Position numbers and translations under genes: made by a program. The notes under the pieces are model-generated. The model saw nothing but the letters and a program-made list of their open reading frames with translations. It was not told the origin of the DNA and did no database searches. From Gammaproteobacteria bacterium (GTDB lineage Bacteria > Pseudomonadota > Gammaproteobacteria > Steroidobacterales > Steroidobacteraceae): a DNA stretch of 47,654 nucleotides. Location of the stretch: NCBI GenBank assembly GCA_028293725.1, contig JAQGOE010000027.1:1-47654 (forward strand). Direction: 5' to 3'. The first letter of the stretch is position 1. Every line of letters starts with the position of its first letter. Positions 24,187-32,861 of this stretch are shown piece after piece.

Positions 24187-24258
24187 GGCGGAGTGCGACC
24201 CGGGGGTTGGGCGGTGCGCAGTTTTGGCGCAGAGGCCGCGCGGGGTACGCCGTTGGAG

Positions 24259-25458
24259 TTAGCCGACCCGGGTTGCCGCCAGCTTGTCTTCGTCAAGGGC
24301 GTAGCCCATTCCGGGTGCGTCGGTGAGGTTCAGGCAGCCTTCGGCGTCGGTTCGTAGCGGTTCGGCCATCATGTAATCCCGGCGATCGAAGGTCCACTCG
24401 GGTGGGTCGTAGGGGAACTCCAGGAACGGGGCGTCGATGAAGCCGGCGACGAGATGGGCGTTGGCGGTAACTCCCATGCCATTCGTCCAGGTGTGGGGAG
24501 TGAAAGCCAGATTGTGCTCTTGAGCTAGCGTTGCGACCCGTCGGAGTCCGGTGATGCCGCCCACGAGGGCCACGTCGGGTTGCAGAACATCGACACAACC
24601 ACCTGTGATGAGGTCCCGCAGTTCGTGGAGCTGTCGTGTCATTTCGCCTGCAGCGATTCTGACGTCGGTCGCTTCGCGTAACGCCTTCATGCCGGCGTGA
24701 TCGCCTCGATGGAGGGGCTCCTCCATCCAGTACACGCCCAGGCGTTCGAGCTCCCGGGCGACGGTTAGCGCATCTTTGAGAGACCAGGGGGTCTCGGTGT
24801 CCCAGGGCATTCGCCAGCCCTGGTTGCAGTCGACCATCAAATCGAGGCGTCCGCCGACGCGGGCGCGCACGGCCTCGAGGGCTTTGACGTCCTCACGCCA
24901 GTCGCCGCGGTGGAAGCGAATTTTGAGGGCGCGGAATCCTTCCGACAGGTAGCGCTCTGCGGCTTCCGCCATGGCGCCAGGATCGCGCAGGGTGCCGGAT
25001 GAGGCGTAGGCGCGGATTCGGTTCGACAGGCCGCCGAGTAGTTTCCAACACGGTTGGCCGGTGATTTTGCCTGCGAGGTCCCACAGAGCTAGATCCAACG
25101 GCCAGCAGCGGCCGTAGTGGAAGTCGATGTTGGACAGGACACGGTAGTGCCGCTCGATGGCCAGGGGGTCATGGCCGATGAACAGGTTTTCGTGGCCCTC
25201 GAAGCCGAGCATTCGGTCGCCGGAGCCAAGCCCGACCAGGCCTGTGTCGGTCGTGACGCGGACGATCGTCGCGTCGAAGTAGACGCGAGGTTTGGTGTCC
25301 CAGCTGGCGTGGAAGGGAGGAGTGTAGTTGAGCCGGTGATGGGTTATGGCGATCGAGGCGATGCGGTGAGCGGGCGCCGCTGTGGAGGGCGGCGCGCCGG
25401 AGCCCGTCGATGCCGGGGCGGCTGCGGCCGTTGCCGGGCCGCGTGCCGGCGCGCTCAC
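24259..25458 (-). CDS. Enolase-superfamily protein, mandelate racemase/muconate-lactonizing type
   Basis: 399 residues from the GTG at 25458, which overlaps the aldehyde dehydrogenase stop (GTGA). Residues 1-30 are Ala/Pro-rich and unlike the family. The capping domain is followed by the barrel: Lys179 in ALKIRF (K-x-R instead of K-x-K), metal ligands Asp210 (LMVDCNQGW), Glu246/Glu247 (YWMEEPL) and Glu272 (IAAGEM), and general base His322 (FTPHTWTNGMG). Members dehydrate or racemise sugar acids and related carboxylates. The substrate is unknown. It is third in an operon with an iron alcohol dehydrogenase and a PuuC-like aldehyde dehydrogenase. Confidence 0.88.
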   Translation of the reverse strand: MSAPARGPATAAAAPASTGSGAPPSTAAPAHRIASIAITHHRLNYTPPFHASWDTKPRVYFDATIVRVTTDTGLVGLGSGDRMLGFEGHENLFIGHDPLAIERHYRVLSNIDFHYGRCWPLDLALWDLAGKITGQPCWKLLGGLSNRIRAYASSGTLRDPGAMAEAAERYLSEGFRALKIRFHRGDWREDVKALEAVRARVGGRLDLMVDCNQGWRMPWDTETPWSLKDALTVARELERLGVYWMEEPLHRGDHAGMKALREATDVRIAAGEMTRQLHELRDLITGGCVDVLQPDVALVGGITGLRRVATLAQEHNLAFTPHTWTNGMGVTANAHLVAGFIDAPFLEFPYDPPEWTFDRRDYMMAEPLRTDAEGCLNLTDAPGMGYALDEDKLAATRVG

Positions 25459-26963
25459 TTGTAGGCCGTCCAGATGGTTTTCAGGTCGGTGTACTTGTCG
25501 ATTGCGTGGTAGGAGCGGTCGCGACCGAAGCCGGATTGTTTGAAGCCGCCGAACGGGGTGGCCAGGGATGAGCGATCGAACGTGTTGACCCACACCGTGC
25601 CGGCCTTAAGGGTGCCGGAGAGGCGGTGGGAGACATTCATGTCGGAGGTCCAGACCGCGGCGGCGAGACCGTAAATCGTGTCATTCGCGAGTCGAACCGC
25701 TTCGGCTTCGTCGGCGAAGGTCGTGACGGTGAGCACGGGGCCGAAAATCTCTTCCCGTGAAACACGCATATCGGCGTGTACGCCGTCGAGAACAGTCGCT
25801 TCGACGTAGTAGCCGCCGAATTCCTCGAACGCACGTTTTCCTCCCAGCGCGACGCGCGCGCCTTGAGAGATACCGCTGTCGATGTAACCCAGCACGCGCT
25901 GCATGTGGCCCTGGTCGATGAGTGCGCCCATCTGGGTCGCGGGCTCGAAGGGATGGCCGAGAGGGATGGTGGCCGCGACTTTGGCGATTGCCTCGATGAG
26001 TTTGTCCTTGACGCTCTGATGCACGATCACTCGTGAGCCGGCGTGACAGGTTTCACCTGCGTTGTAGTAGATACCCCAGGCGATGCCCGAGGCGGCTGCT
26101 TCGATGTCGGCGTCCTTCATCACCACGTGCGGGCTCTTGCCGCCACACTCGAGAGCGACGCGCTTCATGTTCGATTCGCCGGAATAGCGCAACATCAGCT
26201 TGCCGACTTCGGTGGAGCCGGTGAAGCTCACCATGTCGACATCGCCATGGAGCGCCAGCGGTTTGCCGGCCTCTTCGCCATAACCGGTGACGACATTCAG
26301 CACACCCGGCGGCAGGCCGGCTTCGCGACCCAACTCACCCAGGCGGATCGCCGTGAGCGGCGACTGCTCCGCGGGTTTCAGGATCACGGAGTTACCGGCG
26401 AGAAGTGCCGGTCCGAGCTTCCATGCGCTGATGATCAGAGGGTAGTTCCAGGGCACCACCGCCGCAACGACGCCGAGCGGCTCACGCCGTACGAGCGCCA
26501 ATTCATGGGGCGCCGTGGGGGCGACCTCATCGTAAAGTTTGTCCGCGAACTCCGCGTAGTAGGCGATGCAATCTGCCGCGAACGTGACGTCGACATTGAC
26601 GGAGTTCAGGATCGGCTTGCCCACATCGAGTGTCTCTAGGACGGACAGGCGATCGATGTCATCTCGAATGAGTTGCGCGAATCGATGCATCACGCGTTTG
26701 CGGGTGGCCGGATCAGTGCGCCGCCAGCTCCCCTCATCGAATGCCGCGCGCGCCGAAGTCACTGCGACGTCCACATCCGCCGGGCCGCAGCGAGCGACTT
26801 CGGCGACGACCTTACCGTTCACCGGGCTTATGTCTTCGAAGACGCGGCCGTCGCGGGCTCCGACGAGTTTGCCGTCGATGAACGCCCGACCCTCCGGACG
26901 CGTTGCCGTGGCGAGTTGTTCCCAATCCTTGCGGGTACGTGCGGCGGTGGGGGTAGACATCAT
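25455..26963 (-). CDS. NAD(P)-dependent aldehyde dehydrogenase, PuuC-like
   Basis: 502 residues, full-length ALDH. Visible catalytic residues: Asn173 (VVPWNYP), Lys196 (LKPAEQSP), Glu272 (LECGGKSP) and nucleophile Cys306 (NAGETCHAGSR). The N-terminal stretch (FIDGKLVGARDG, ISPVNGKVVAEVARC) and YDEVAPT resemble gamma-glutamyl-aminobutyraldehyde dehydrogenases and other amino- or betaine-aldehyde dehydrogenases. Its ATG overlaps the alcohol dehydrogenase stop (TAATG), so the two are translationally coupled and probably oxidise an alcohol through an aldehyde to an acid. Confidence 0.9.
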   Translation of the reverse strand: MMSTPTAARTRKDWEQLATATRPEGRAFIDGKLVGARDGRVFEDISPVNGKVVAEVARCGPADVDVAVTSARAAFDEGSWRRTDPATRKRVMHRFAQLIRDDIDRLSVLETLDVGKPILNSVNVDVTFAADCIAYYAEFADKLYDEVAPTAPHELALVRREPLGVVAAVVPWNYPLIISAWKLGPALLAGNSVILKPAEQSPLTAIRLGELGREAGLPPGVLNVVTGYGEEAGKPLALHGDVDMVSFTGSTEVGKLMLRYSGESNMKRVALECGGKSPHVVMKDADIEAAASGIAWGIYYNAGETCHAGSRVIVHQSVKDKLIEAIAKVAATIPLGHPFEPATQMGALIDQGHMQRVLGYIDSGISQGARVALGGKRAFEEFGGYYVEATVLDGVHADMRVSREEIFGPVLTVTTFADEAEAVRLANDTIYGLAAAVWTSDMNVSHRLSGTLKAGTVWVNTFDRSSLATPFGGFKQSGFGRDRSYHAIDKYTDLKTIWTAYK

Positions 26964-28117
26964 TAACTCTCGGTCAACACCAGGTTGGCGAAATGAAGCA
27001 GATCCGCATCGGCCACCGGCCGGCGGTTCGAGCGGCGCATGGCCGAATTTTCCGGCCGTGCCATTTGCGCGGCGAGTTGTTCGGCCGTGATGCCGTCGTG
27101 GCCTTCACCGGACAATGAAACTTTGATTCCGACATCGCGCACGATGCGGTCGAACGCCACGGGCAGCTTCGTCGCGTTAGCGGACTCGCCCATCGCAACG
27201 GCGGCGGCGGCATAACAGCCGTCGTCATTTTCGATGTTCCAGGGTAGCGTCGCACGCAGTGCGAGCGCAACAACACGACCGTGATGAATCGGGCGCAACG
27301 ACGCGAGAGCGTGGCCAATGTTGTGTGCGATGGCCGTGCCGCAATTGTCGATGGCGATGCCCGCCAGGGTGGCGGCCCATTGCACTCCGCCGCGTGCCTC
27401 GAGATCCGCGGGCTTTGCAACCGCCTGTCGCAGGTGTTTGGCCACCAAACGGATCGCTTCGTGGCAGTAGAGATTGTTGGCCGGATTTGCGTTGGCGTTT
27501 GTCGCGGCTTCGATCGCATGCACCAGGGCATCGACGCCCGTCGCGGCCGTCAGATGAGTGGGCAGGCCGGTGGTGAGCACAGGATCGAGCACGACCAGGT
27601 CGGCCTTGATCTCCTCGCCCCAGAGCCAGATTTTCGCGTGGTCGGCGTCGGCAAGGACCGCCGTCCGGGTCGTCTCCGAGCCCGTCCCCGAGGTGGTGGG
27701 GACACAGATATTGGCTACGTTCGCCTTCGGGAAGGGATTCGCGCACAGGCCGTAGTGGCTCGCGCTGGGCTGCCCGCCGCAGATGGCGGCAACCGTCTTG
27801 CCCACGTCCAGAGCCGAGCCGCCACCGATGGAGACTACGGCGGTCGCCCTTTCTCGCCGCGCCAAATCAGCCGCGGCGTCGACTTGAGCCATGGTGGGGT
27901 CGCTTTTGACGTCATCGAAGACCACTACGCCGAAGCCGGCGCCCCGCAGCGCCGCGCGCGCGGTTTCTATCATTCCGGTGCTCTTCAGGCCCGGATCGGC
28001 TACGAGGAGGACTGCGGAACTCGCAGCCACGAGCTCCGCGACGAGGGTGCCGACCGTGCCTAGGGCTCCGGCGCCCTGGACGATCCGTGGAACGCGATCG
28101 AGTGTAATAGTGCTCAT
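26963..28117 (-). CDS. Iron-containing (type III) alcohol dehydrogenase
   Basis: 384 residues from the ATG at 28117; the frame opens earlier but the conserved start is MSTITLDRVPRIVQGAG. NAD-binding GGGSALDVGKT and VPTTSGTGSET are followed by metal-site segments: LVVLDPVLT (Asp), GVDALVHAIEA (His) and HNIGHALASLRPIHHG (two His). Members are maleylacetate reductase/1,2-propanediol-type Fe-ADHs. No strong ribosome site is visible. It is the first gene of the leftward operon, divergent from the LysR gene across 221 bp. Confidence 0.88.
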   Translation of the reverse strand: MSTITLDRVPRIVQGAGALGTVGTLVAELVAASSAVLLVADPGLKSTGMIETARAALRGAGFGVVVFDDVKSDPTMAQVDAAADLARRERATAVVSIGGGSALDVGKTVAAICGGQPSASHYGLCANPFPKANVANICVPTTSGTGSETTRTAVLADADHAKIWLWGEEIKADLVVLDPVLTTGLPTHLTAATGVDALVHAIEAATNANANPANNLYCHEAIRLVAKHLRQAVAKPADLEARGGVQWAATLAGIAIDNCGTAIAHNIGHALASLRPIHHGRVVALALRATLPWNIENDDGCYAAAAVAMGESANATKLPVAFDRIVRDVGIKVSLSGEGHDGITAEQLAAQMARPENSAMRRSNRRPVADADLLHFANLVLTES

Positions 28118-28338
28118 AACGTGGAAAGGGCGCGGACGTAGAGGGGTGGGAGGAGTGGGCCCGGTCTGGAGCCAAATTTCACCGTTGTGCGCGCCCAAGT
28201 CAAAGCCGAGAAATTGGCTACCCACATCGAAAAAAGGCATTGGAATCCGGGGGGTCGCGGGGCGAGGCTACAATGAGACCGAGCGGGGCCAGTGGGGGGT
28301 TAACCATTGAGGTCACGCCAGTTCCAGGAGCGTGTCCT
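28118..28338. promoter_or_regulatory. Divergent promoter region, LysR versus alcohol dehydrogenase operon
   Basis: This 221-bp spacer is the expected target of the adjacent LysR regulator. An imperfect inverted repeat GCCAAATTTC (28171-28180) / GAAATTGGC (28210-28218) is the best operator candidate. TACAAT near 28270 could be a -10 box for the rightward genes, without a well-spaced -35. GGAG at 28327-28330 serves the LysR start. Confidence 0.35.
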
Positions 28339-29304
28339 ATGGTGAAGAAGACGATCGACAGACGCTGGCTCCCCTTGAATGCTTTGCGCGCTTTCGAAGG
28401 CGTCGCAAAACACGGCAGCTTCACGGCTGCGGCGAATGCGCTGCTGATTTCCCAGAGTGCGTTGTCCCGGCATGTCATCGCGTTGGAGCGTCTTACCGGG
28501 GTGCAGTTGTTTGATCGCAAGCCCCATGCCCTGGCGTTGACCAAGGCCGGCCAACACCTGTTGCCAGCCGTGATGAAATCCTTCGACCGGCTCGAGTACG
28601 CGCTCGATGACATTCGCAACGAGGGCGCGCCAATTCAACGTACGCTGCGTGTGCAGATGCCGCCGAGCTTCGCGGTGCAATTGGCGGTCCCCATTCTGCG
28701 CGACTTCCGCAGTGCCAGTACCGAGGTCGACATTGACCTGATCAGCCCCTACGGGGTGGGGCCGCCGCTCGGGGATGTCGATGTGGCGGTGGTGTACTCG
28801 AAGCCAACCGTGACGGACCTCGTTACCGACCTGTTGTGGCCGGAGCGGGTGAGCATCCTGTGTCATCCCAACATCGCCACGCTTCATGCGGGCAAGTCTC
28901 TGAGTGAATTCATCGAGGCGAACGAGATCGTGCACGTGCGCATCTCGGATCTCCCGCGTCACCATGTCTGGTCGCAGTTCGCGCGCGAGGCGAATCTCAC
29001 CGGGGTGAACTATGAGCGGGGCCTGGTCTTCGATACCGCGGTGCTGGCCGTACAATACGCTCTCAGCGGCCAGGGCCTGGCGCTTGTGGATACCAACCTG
29101 TTCAGCGAGGAGATCCGTACTGGCCGGCTGGTGAAACCGTTCGATGTCACACTCGATCACGGCTACGGCTACTACCTCATTACGCATCCGGAAGGATTGA
29201 GCGATACCGCTATCGCGTTGTTCCGCTCCTGGCTCATCGAGCGGTTCGGAACTCGGGTGGCCGCGGCCGATAAGCCGGTGCATCTGGCCGTATCCAATGA
29301 GTGA
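28339..29304 (+). CDS. LysR-family transcriptional regulator, GcvA-like
   Basis: 321 residues from the ATG at 28339, preceded by GGAG. An N-terminal winged helix (LNALRAFEGVAKHGSFTAAANAL, residues ~13-35; SQSALSRHV) and an effector domain follow the GcvA pattern, including LFDRKPHALALTKAG. It overlaps the binding-protein gene by 8 bp, so it is co-transcribed with the importer operon. It is also divergent from the dehydrogenase operon and probably controls both. The effector is unknown; a methylated amine or betaine fits the neighbours. Confidence 0.88.
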   Translation: MVKKTIDRRWLPLNALRAFEGVAKHGSFTAAANALLISQSALSRHVIALERLTGVQLFDRKPHALALTKAGQHLLPAVMKSFDRLEYALDDIRNEGAPIQRTLRVQMPPSFAVQLAVPILRDFRSASTEVDIDLISPYGVGPPLGDVDVAVVYSKPTVTDLVTDLLWPERVSILCHPNIATLHAGKSLSEFIEANEIVHVRISDLPRHHVWSQFAREANLTGVNYERGLVFDTAVLAVQYALSGQGLALVDTNLFSEEIRTGRLVKPFDVTLDHGYGYYLITHPEGLSDTAIALFRSWLIERFGTRVAAADKPVHLAVSNE

Positions 29305-31027
29305 GCCGCCAGCGGCGGTCAGGCGGATTGGCGGGGCGTCGTTGGATACGCTTCGTAATAATGATGGTACGGACTTGCATTCGGCTGCGCTGGAGTTGGC
29401 TCAGAAAGCGCTCCAGGGTGGGACGGACAGGCGCGGTGTGTTGCGGGTGCTGGCGTGGCTAGGAGTGTCGGTGGCCTCGGCGCGCGGAGTGTTGGGTTCG
29501 TCGGCGCTGGCGGCGGGCGGAGAGAGCGCGGCGGGTCCGGGTGGCGCGGCGCTTGCGGGGGGCGCGGTGTCGGGCACGGCCGCGAGTGCTACACCCAGGT
29601 CGGGGGGTACTCTGCGCTTCGTCTGTTCGATTCAGCAGATGACCGATCCGGCCGCGACGACATGGATCGAAGCGTCCAATCTGTTTCGGAATTCGGTCGA
29701 GTTTCTGACGTATGTCGATTCCGACAACGTGACTCATCCGTACCTCGCGGAGAGCTGGCATCCGTCCGAGGACCTCAAGACCTGGGATTTCAAGCTGCGG
29801 GAGGGCATCAAGTGGTCGAACGGCGACCCATTTACCGTGGCTGACGTCGCTTTCAACATCAATCGCTGGATCGCGCCGGCCTCGCTGTCGCCCAACCGAA
29901 CGACCTTCGCGGCCGTGACAGGTATCGAGACGCTCGATGATTTCAGGTTCCGACTCCACCTGTCGCGTCCGGTGTGCTCCCTACCCGAGCACCTCTATGC
30001 GGCGACGTGCCCCATCCTGCATCGGAAGTTTGAAGAGCAGGGCGCCAACTGGCCGCGCAATCCCATCGGCACCGGCCCTTTTCAGCTCACCGACTATCAC
30101 GTCAGTCGTATTGCCGTTTTCAAACGCCGCCGCGATTACTGGGGTCCGCCCGCTTATCTCGACGAGATCCGCTATCTCGATCTAGGGTCGGAGATCGCTA
30201 CGCATGTCGCGGCGCTAGCCGCCGGCCAGGTCGACGTGCTTTATCGCATTACGATCGCCGAGCTCGATCTCGTCAAACGCTTCCCCTCGATGCAACTTCT
30301 GACTGAGCCGTCGGCTCAGACGCTGGTCATGCGCATGCAACAGGACCAGAAGCCGTACAACGACGTGCGGGTTCGCAAGGCCGTGGTGTTATCGGCCGAC
30401 CGGGAGCAGATGATGCGACTCGCGTACCGCGATCAGGGCGTCCTGGGCGAGCATCATCACGTCGCTCCGTTTCATCCGGACTATTTTCGGCTGCCGCCTA
30501 TCAAGCGCGACGTGGCCCAGGCGCGCCGGCTGCTCGCCGAGGCGGGTTATCCTGATGGCATCGACCTTACGCTCGCTGTCGGTAATACACAGGGCCGCTA
30601 CGAGCAGGACACGGCCCAGGTGCTGCAACAGAATTGCGCCGAGGCTGGCATACGACTGGCGCTGCAGTTGGTACCGGCTGCTCAGTACTGGACGATCTGG
30701 GACAAGGTCCCGTTTGGCATGACCTACTGGGGACATCGTCCCCTGGGGATCATGGTGTTGGAGCTGGCCTACCGCTCCGGCTCCGTGTGGAATGAAAGTC
30801 ACTTCGCTAACGCGAATTTCGATGCAGCGCTGGATCGTGCTCTCGGGATTCTGGATCCACGGCAACGCTCGGTGGCGATGGGGGATGCGGAGCGCATTCT
30901 CCAGGAGCAGGCCATCATTGTGCAGGCTTACTTTCCGAAGAAATTTACGGTCGTGGGCTCACACGTGCGCGATTTCCGCGCCGACCCGCAGGACTACTAC
31001 CGCATGGACAAGGTGTGGCTCGGATGA
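29297..31027 (+). CDS. ABC transporter substrate-binding protein, family 5 (peptide/opine type)
   Basis: 576 residues. The N-terminal extension of ~44 residues ends in a twin-arginine-like motif (TDRRGVLRVLAWLG) and a hydrophobic stretch, suggesting Tat export. The mature domain has the SBP-bac-5 features WHPSEDLKTWDFKLREGIKWSNGD (in two blocks near residues 155-180), PVCSLPEHLYA and PRNPIGTGPF. Family 5 proteins deliver di/oligopeptides, nickel or opines; the association with methylamine enzymes suggests a betaine-like or N-methylated ligand. It overlaps both neighbours. Confidence 0.88.
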   Translation: MSEPPAAVRRIGGASLDTLRNNDGTDLHSAALELAQKALQGGTDRRGVLRVLAWLGVSVASARGVLGSSALAAGGESAAGPGGAALAGGAVSGTAASATPRSGGTLRFVCSIQQMTDPAATTWIEASNLFRNSVEFLTYVDSDNVTHPYLAESWHPSEDLKTWDFKLREGIKWSNGDPFTVADVAFNINRWIAPASLSPNRTTFAAVTGIETLDDFRFRLHLSRPVCSLPEHLYAATCPILHRKFEEQGANWPRNPIGTGPFQLTDYHVSRIAVFKRRRDYWGPPAYLDEIRYLDLGSEIATHVAALAAGQVDVLYRITIAELDLVKRFPSMQLLTEPSAQTLVMRMQQDQKPYNDVRVRKAVVLSADREQMMRLAYRDQGVLGEHHHVAPFHPDYFRLPPIKRDVAQARRLLAEAGYPDGIDLTLAVGNTQGRYEQDTAQVLQQNCAEAGIRLALQLVPAAQYWTIWDKVPFGMTYWGHRPLGIMVLELAYRSGSVWNESHFANANFDAALDRALGILDPRQRSVAMGDAERILQEQAIIVQAYFPKKFTVVGSHVRDFRADPQDYYRMDKVWLG

Positions 31028-32013
31028 GCGCGGCGTCAGATCTTTCAGGTGGAGTGTCGCGGTGGCTGCTGCGGAAGCTCTTCGGCATGTTGCTGACGAT
31101 GCTGGCGGTATCGTTTCTGGTCTTTGCGGTGTTGGAGCTCAACGTCGATGACGTCGCCGTAAAGGTGCTCGGACAGTTCTCCACCGCGGACCAACGGCAT
31201 GCGTGGCTCGTTCAGAACGGCTACACGGCGTCTTTTCTGTGGCGCTATTTGCGTTGGATAGGGGAGTTCGTCACAGGACATTGGGGGACGTCGACCTACT
31301 ACCGTGAGGATGTCCTCACGTTGATTGCGCCCCGGCTGGCCGCCTCGGGATTGCTCGCAGGAGCAGCCCTGCTAGTGATCGTGCCACTGGGGCTCGTGAT
31401 GGGTGTGATTGCTGGGATGCGCGAGGGTTCGTTCGTAGATCGACTCGTGTCGGTATTCGCGGTCGTCACCACGTCGATTCCGGAGTTTGCCTCGGCGGTG
31501 TTTCTCACGTCGCTGTTCGTCTTCTGGCTGGGCTGGCTGCCCGGTGTCAGCACTATGGCCGATGGGTTTCACCTGAGGGAGCTCGTGCTGCCGGTCAGTG
31601 TTCTGACGCTTTATTCAGCCGGTTATGTGGCGCGCATGACCCGGTCGAGCATGGTAGAGGTCATGCAGTCGCCCTATATCCGTACCGCGCGGCTGAAAGG
31701 CAATTCGATGCGCCGGATCATCGTGCGGCATGCGCTTCGGAATGCGCTCATCACTCCTGTAACGGTCATTATGTTGCAGATTCCGTGGCTGATGTCGGGT
31801 GTGATCGTTGTCGAAGTGTTTTTTGCATATCAGGGATTCGGCACACTGCTTTACCAGGCGGCGCTCAATACCGACATCTATCTCATCGAGGCTTGCACCA
31901 TGATCAGCGTCGTGGTGGTCGTTCTGACGCAGGTTGCCTCGGATCTGCTGTACACCTGGCTGAATCCCCGGATGTCCGTCCGTCCCGCGCGCACGGCGGC
32001 GGGAGCGAAATGA
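31024..32013 (+). CDS. ABC transporter permease, DppB type
   Basis: 329 residues with about six membrane segments. An N-terminal helix (LLTMLAVSFLVFAVLEL) and the typical DppB region are present: SGLLAGAALLVIVPLGLVMG, then RTARLKGNSMRRIIVRHALRNA (the EAA-like loop) around residue 225. ATG at 31024 overlaps the binding-protein stop (ATGA); a start at 31015 is less likely. It forms the membrane pore with the next gene product. Confidence 0.9.
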   Translation: MSAASDLSGGVSRWLLRKLFGMLLTMLAVSFLVFAVLELNVDDVAVKVLGQFSTADQRHAWLVQNGYTASFLWRYLRWIGEFVTGHWGTSTYYREDVLTLIAPRLAASGLLAGAALLVIVPLGLVMGVIAGMREGSFVDRLVSVFAVVTTSIPEFASAVFLTSLFVFWLGWLPGVSTMADGFHLRELVLPVSVLTLYSAGYVARMTRSSMVEVMQSPYIRTARLKGNSMRRIIVRHALRNALITPVTVIMLQIPWLMSGVIVVEVFFAYQGFGTLLYQAALNTDIYLIEACTMISVVVVVLTQVASDLLYTWLNPRMSVRPARTAAGAK

Positions 32014-32861
32014 GCACGAAGCATGTCTGGCTCAAGGCTCTTGCCCGCCCGACGCCGGCCATCGGCGCGCTGTTGGTCGGAGGTTGGCTCATCATCGCGT
32101 TGCTCTCGCACGCGCTGGCTCCCTATGATCCGTTTCACAGCATGGTGCCTCTCATGACACCGGGAGCGCACGGTCCGGACGGCAGCGTCTTCTGGCTGGG
32201 GACAGACTCTCTGGGGCGCGATGTGTTGTCGCGTCTCATTTACGGGGCTCGCACAGTGGTCGTGGTCGCGACGGTGGCGACGCTCACCGCCTACGCGGTT
32301 GGTATCAGCACCGGGCTGCTCGCCGGTTACTTTCGCGGCCGTGTCGATATCGTGCTGTCTTTTTTTGCGAACGTCATCCTGTCGTTCCCGGTGCTCGTGC
32401 TCTATATCGTGATCATCGTGGCGCTCGGCGCGTCGGCAGCCAACGTCGTGCTTGCCGTAACGTTCGGTAGCGCCCCGGCGATCTTCCGTATTGTGCGTGC
32501 GATTACGATCGACCTGCGCAGCCGCGACTTTATTGCCGCCGCCATCACACAGGGCGAAAGTACGTGGCGAATTCTGCTCGTGGAGATCCTGCCTAACTCG
32601 AGCGGGCCGCTGATCGTGGACTTTTGTCTGCGGCTGGGCTATTCCGCGATCACCATGGGTGTGTTGGGGTTTCTCGGCCTGGGGCTGCCTCCGCCGACAC
32701 CCGATTGGGGCGGGATGGTGAATGAGGGCAGGACGCTGGCTTTCGCTTTTCCGCACTTGGTGTTGTTTCCGTGCCTGGCGATCTCGTCGCTGGTGCTCGG
32801 CCTGAGTCTGCTCGCTGATGGGCTGCGCCGACCGGCGGCGCGCTTGGGGAAGGCCGGATGA
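32010..32861 (+). CDS. ABC transporter permease, DppC type
   Basis: 283 residues from the ATG at 32010, which overlaps the previous stop (ATGA). DppC hallmarks: HALAPYDPF after the first helix, WLGTDSLGRDVLSRLIYGAR, and the EAA-type loop AAITQGESTWRILLVEILPN near residue 175-195. The frame is open further upstream inside the DppB gene, without conserved sequence. It pairs with the DppB-like protein. Confidence 0.9.
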   Translation: MSTKHVWLKALARPTPAIGALLVGGWLIIALLSHALAPYDPFHSMVPLMTPGAHGPDGSVFWLGTDSLGRDVLSRLIYGARTVVVVATVATLTAYAVGISTGLLAGYFRGRVDIVLSFFANVILSFPVLVLYIVIIVALGASAANVVLAVTFGSAPAIFRIVRAITIDLRSRDFIAAAITQGESTWRILLVEILPNSSGPLIVDFCLRLGYSAITMGVLGFLGLGLPPPTPDWGGMVNEGRTLAFAFPHLVLFPCLAISSLVLGLSLLADGLRRPAARLGKAG

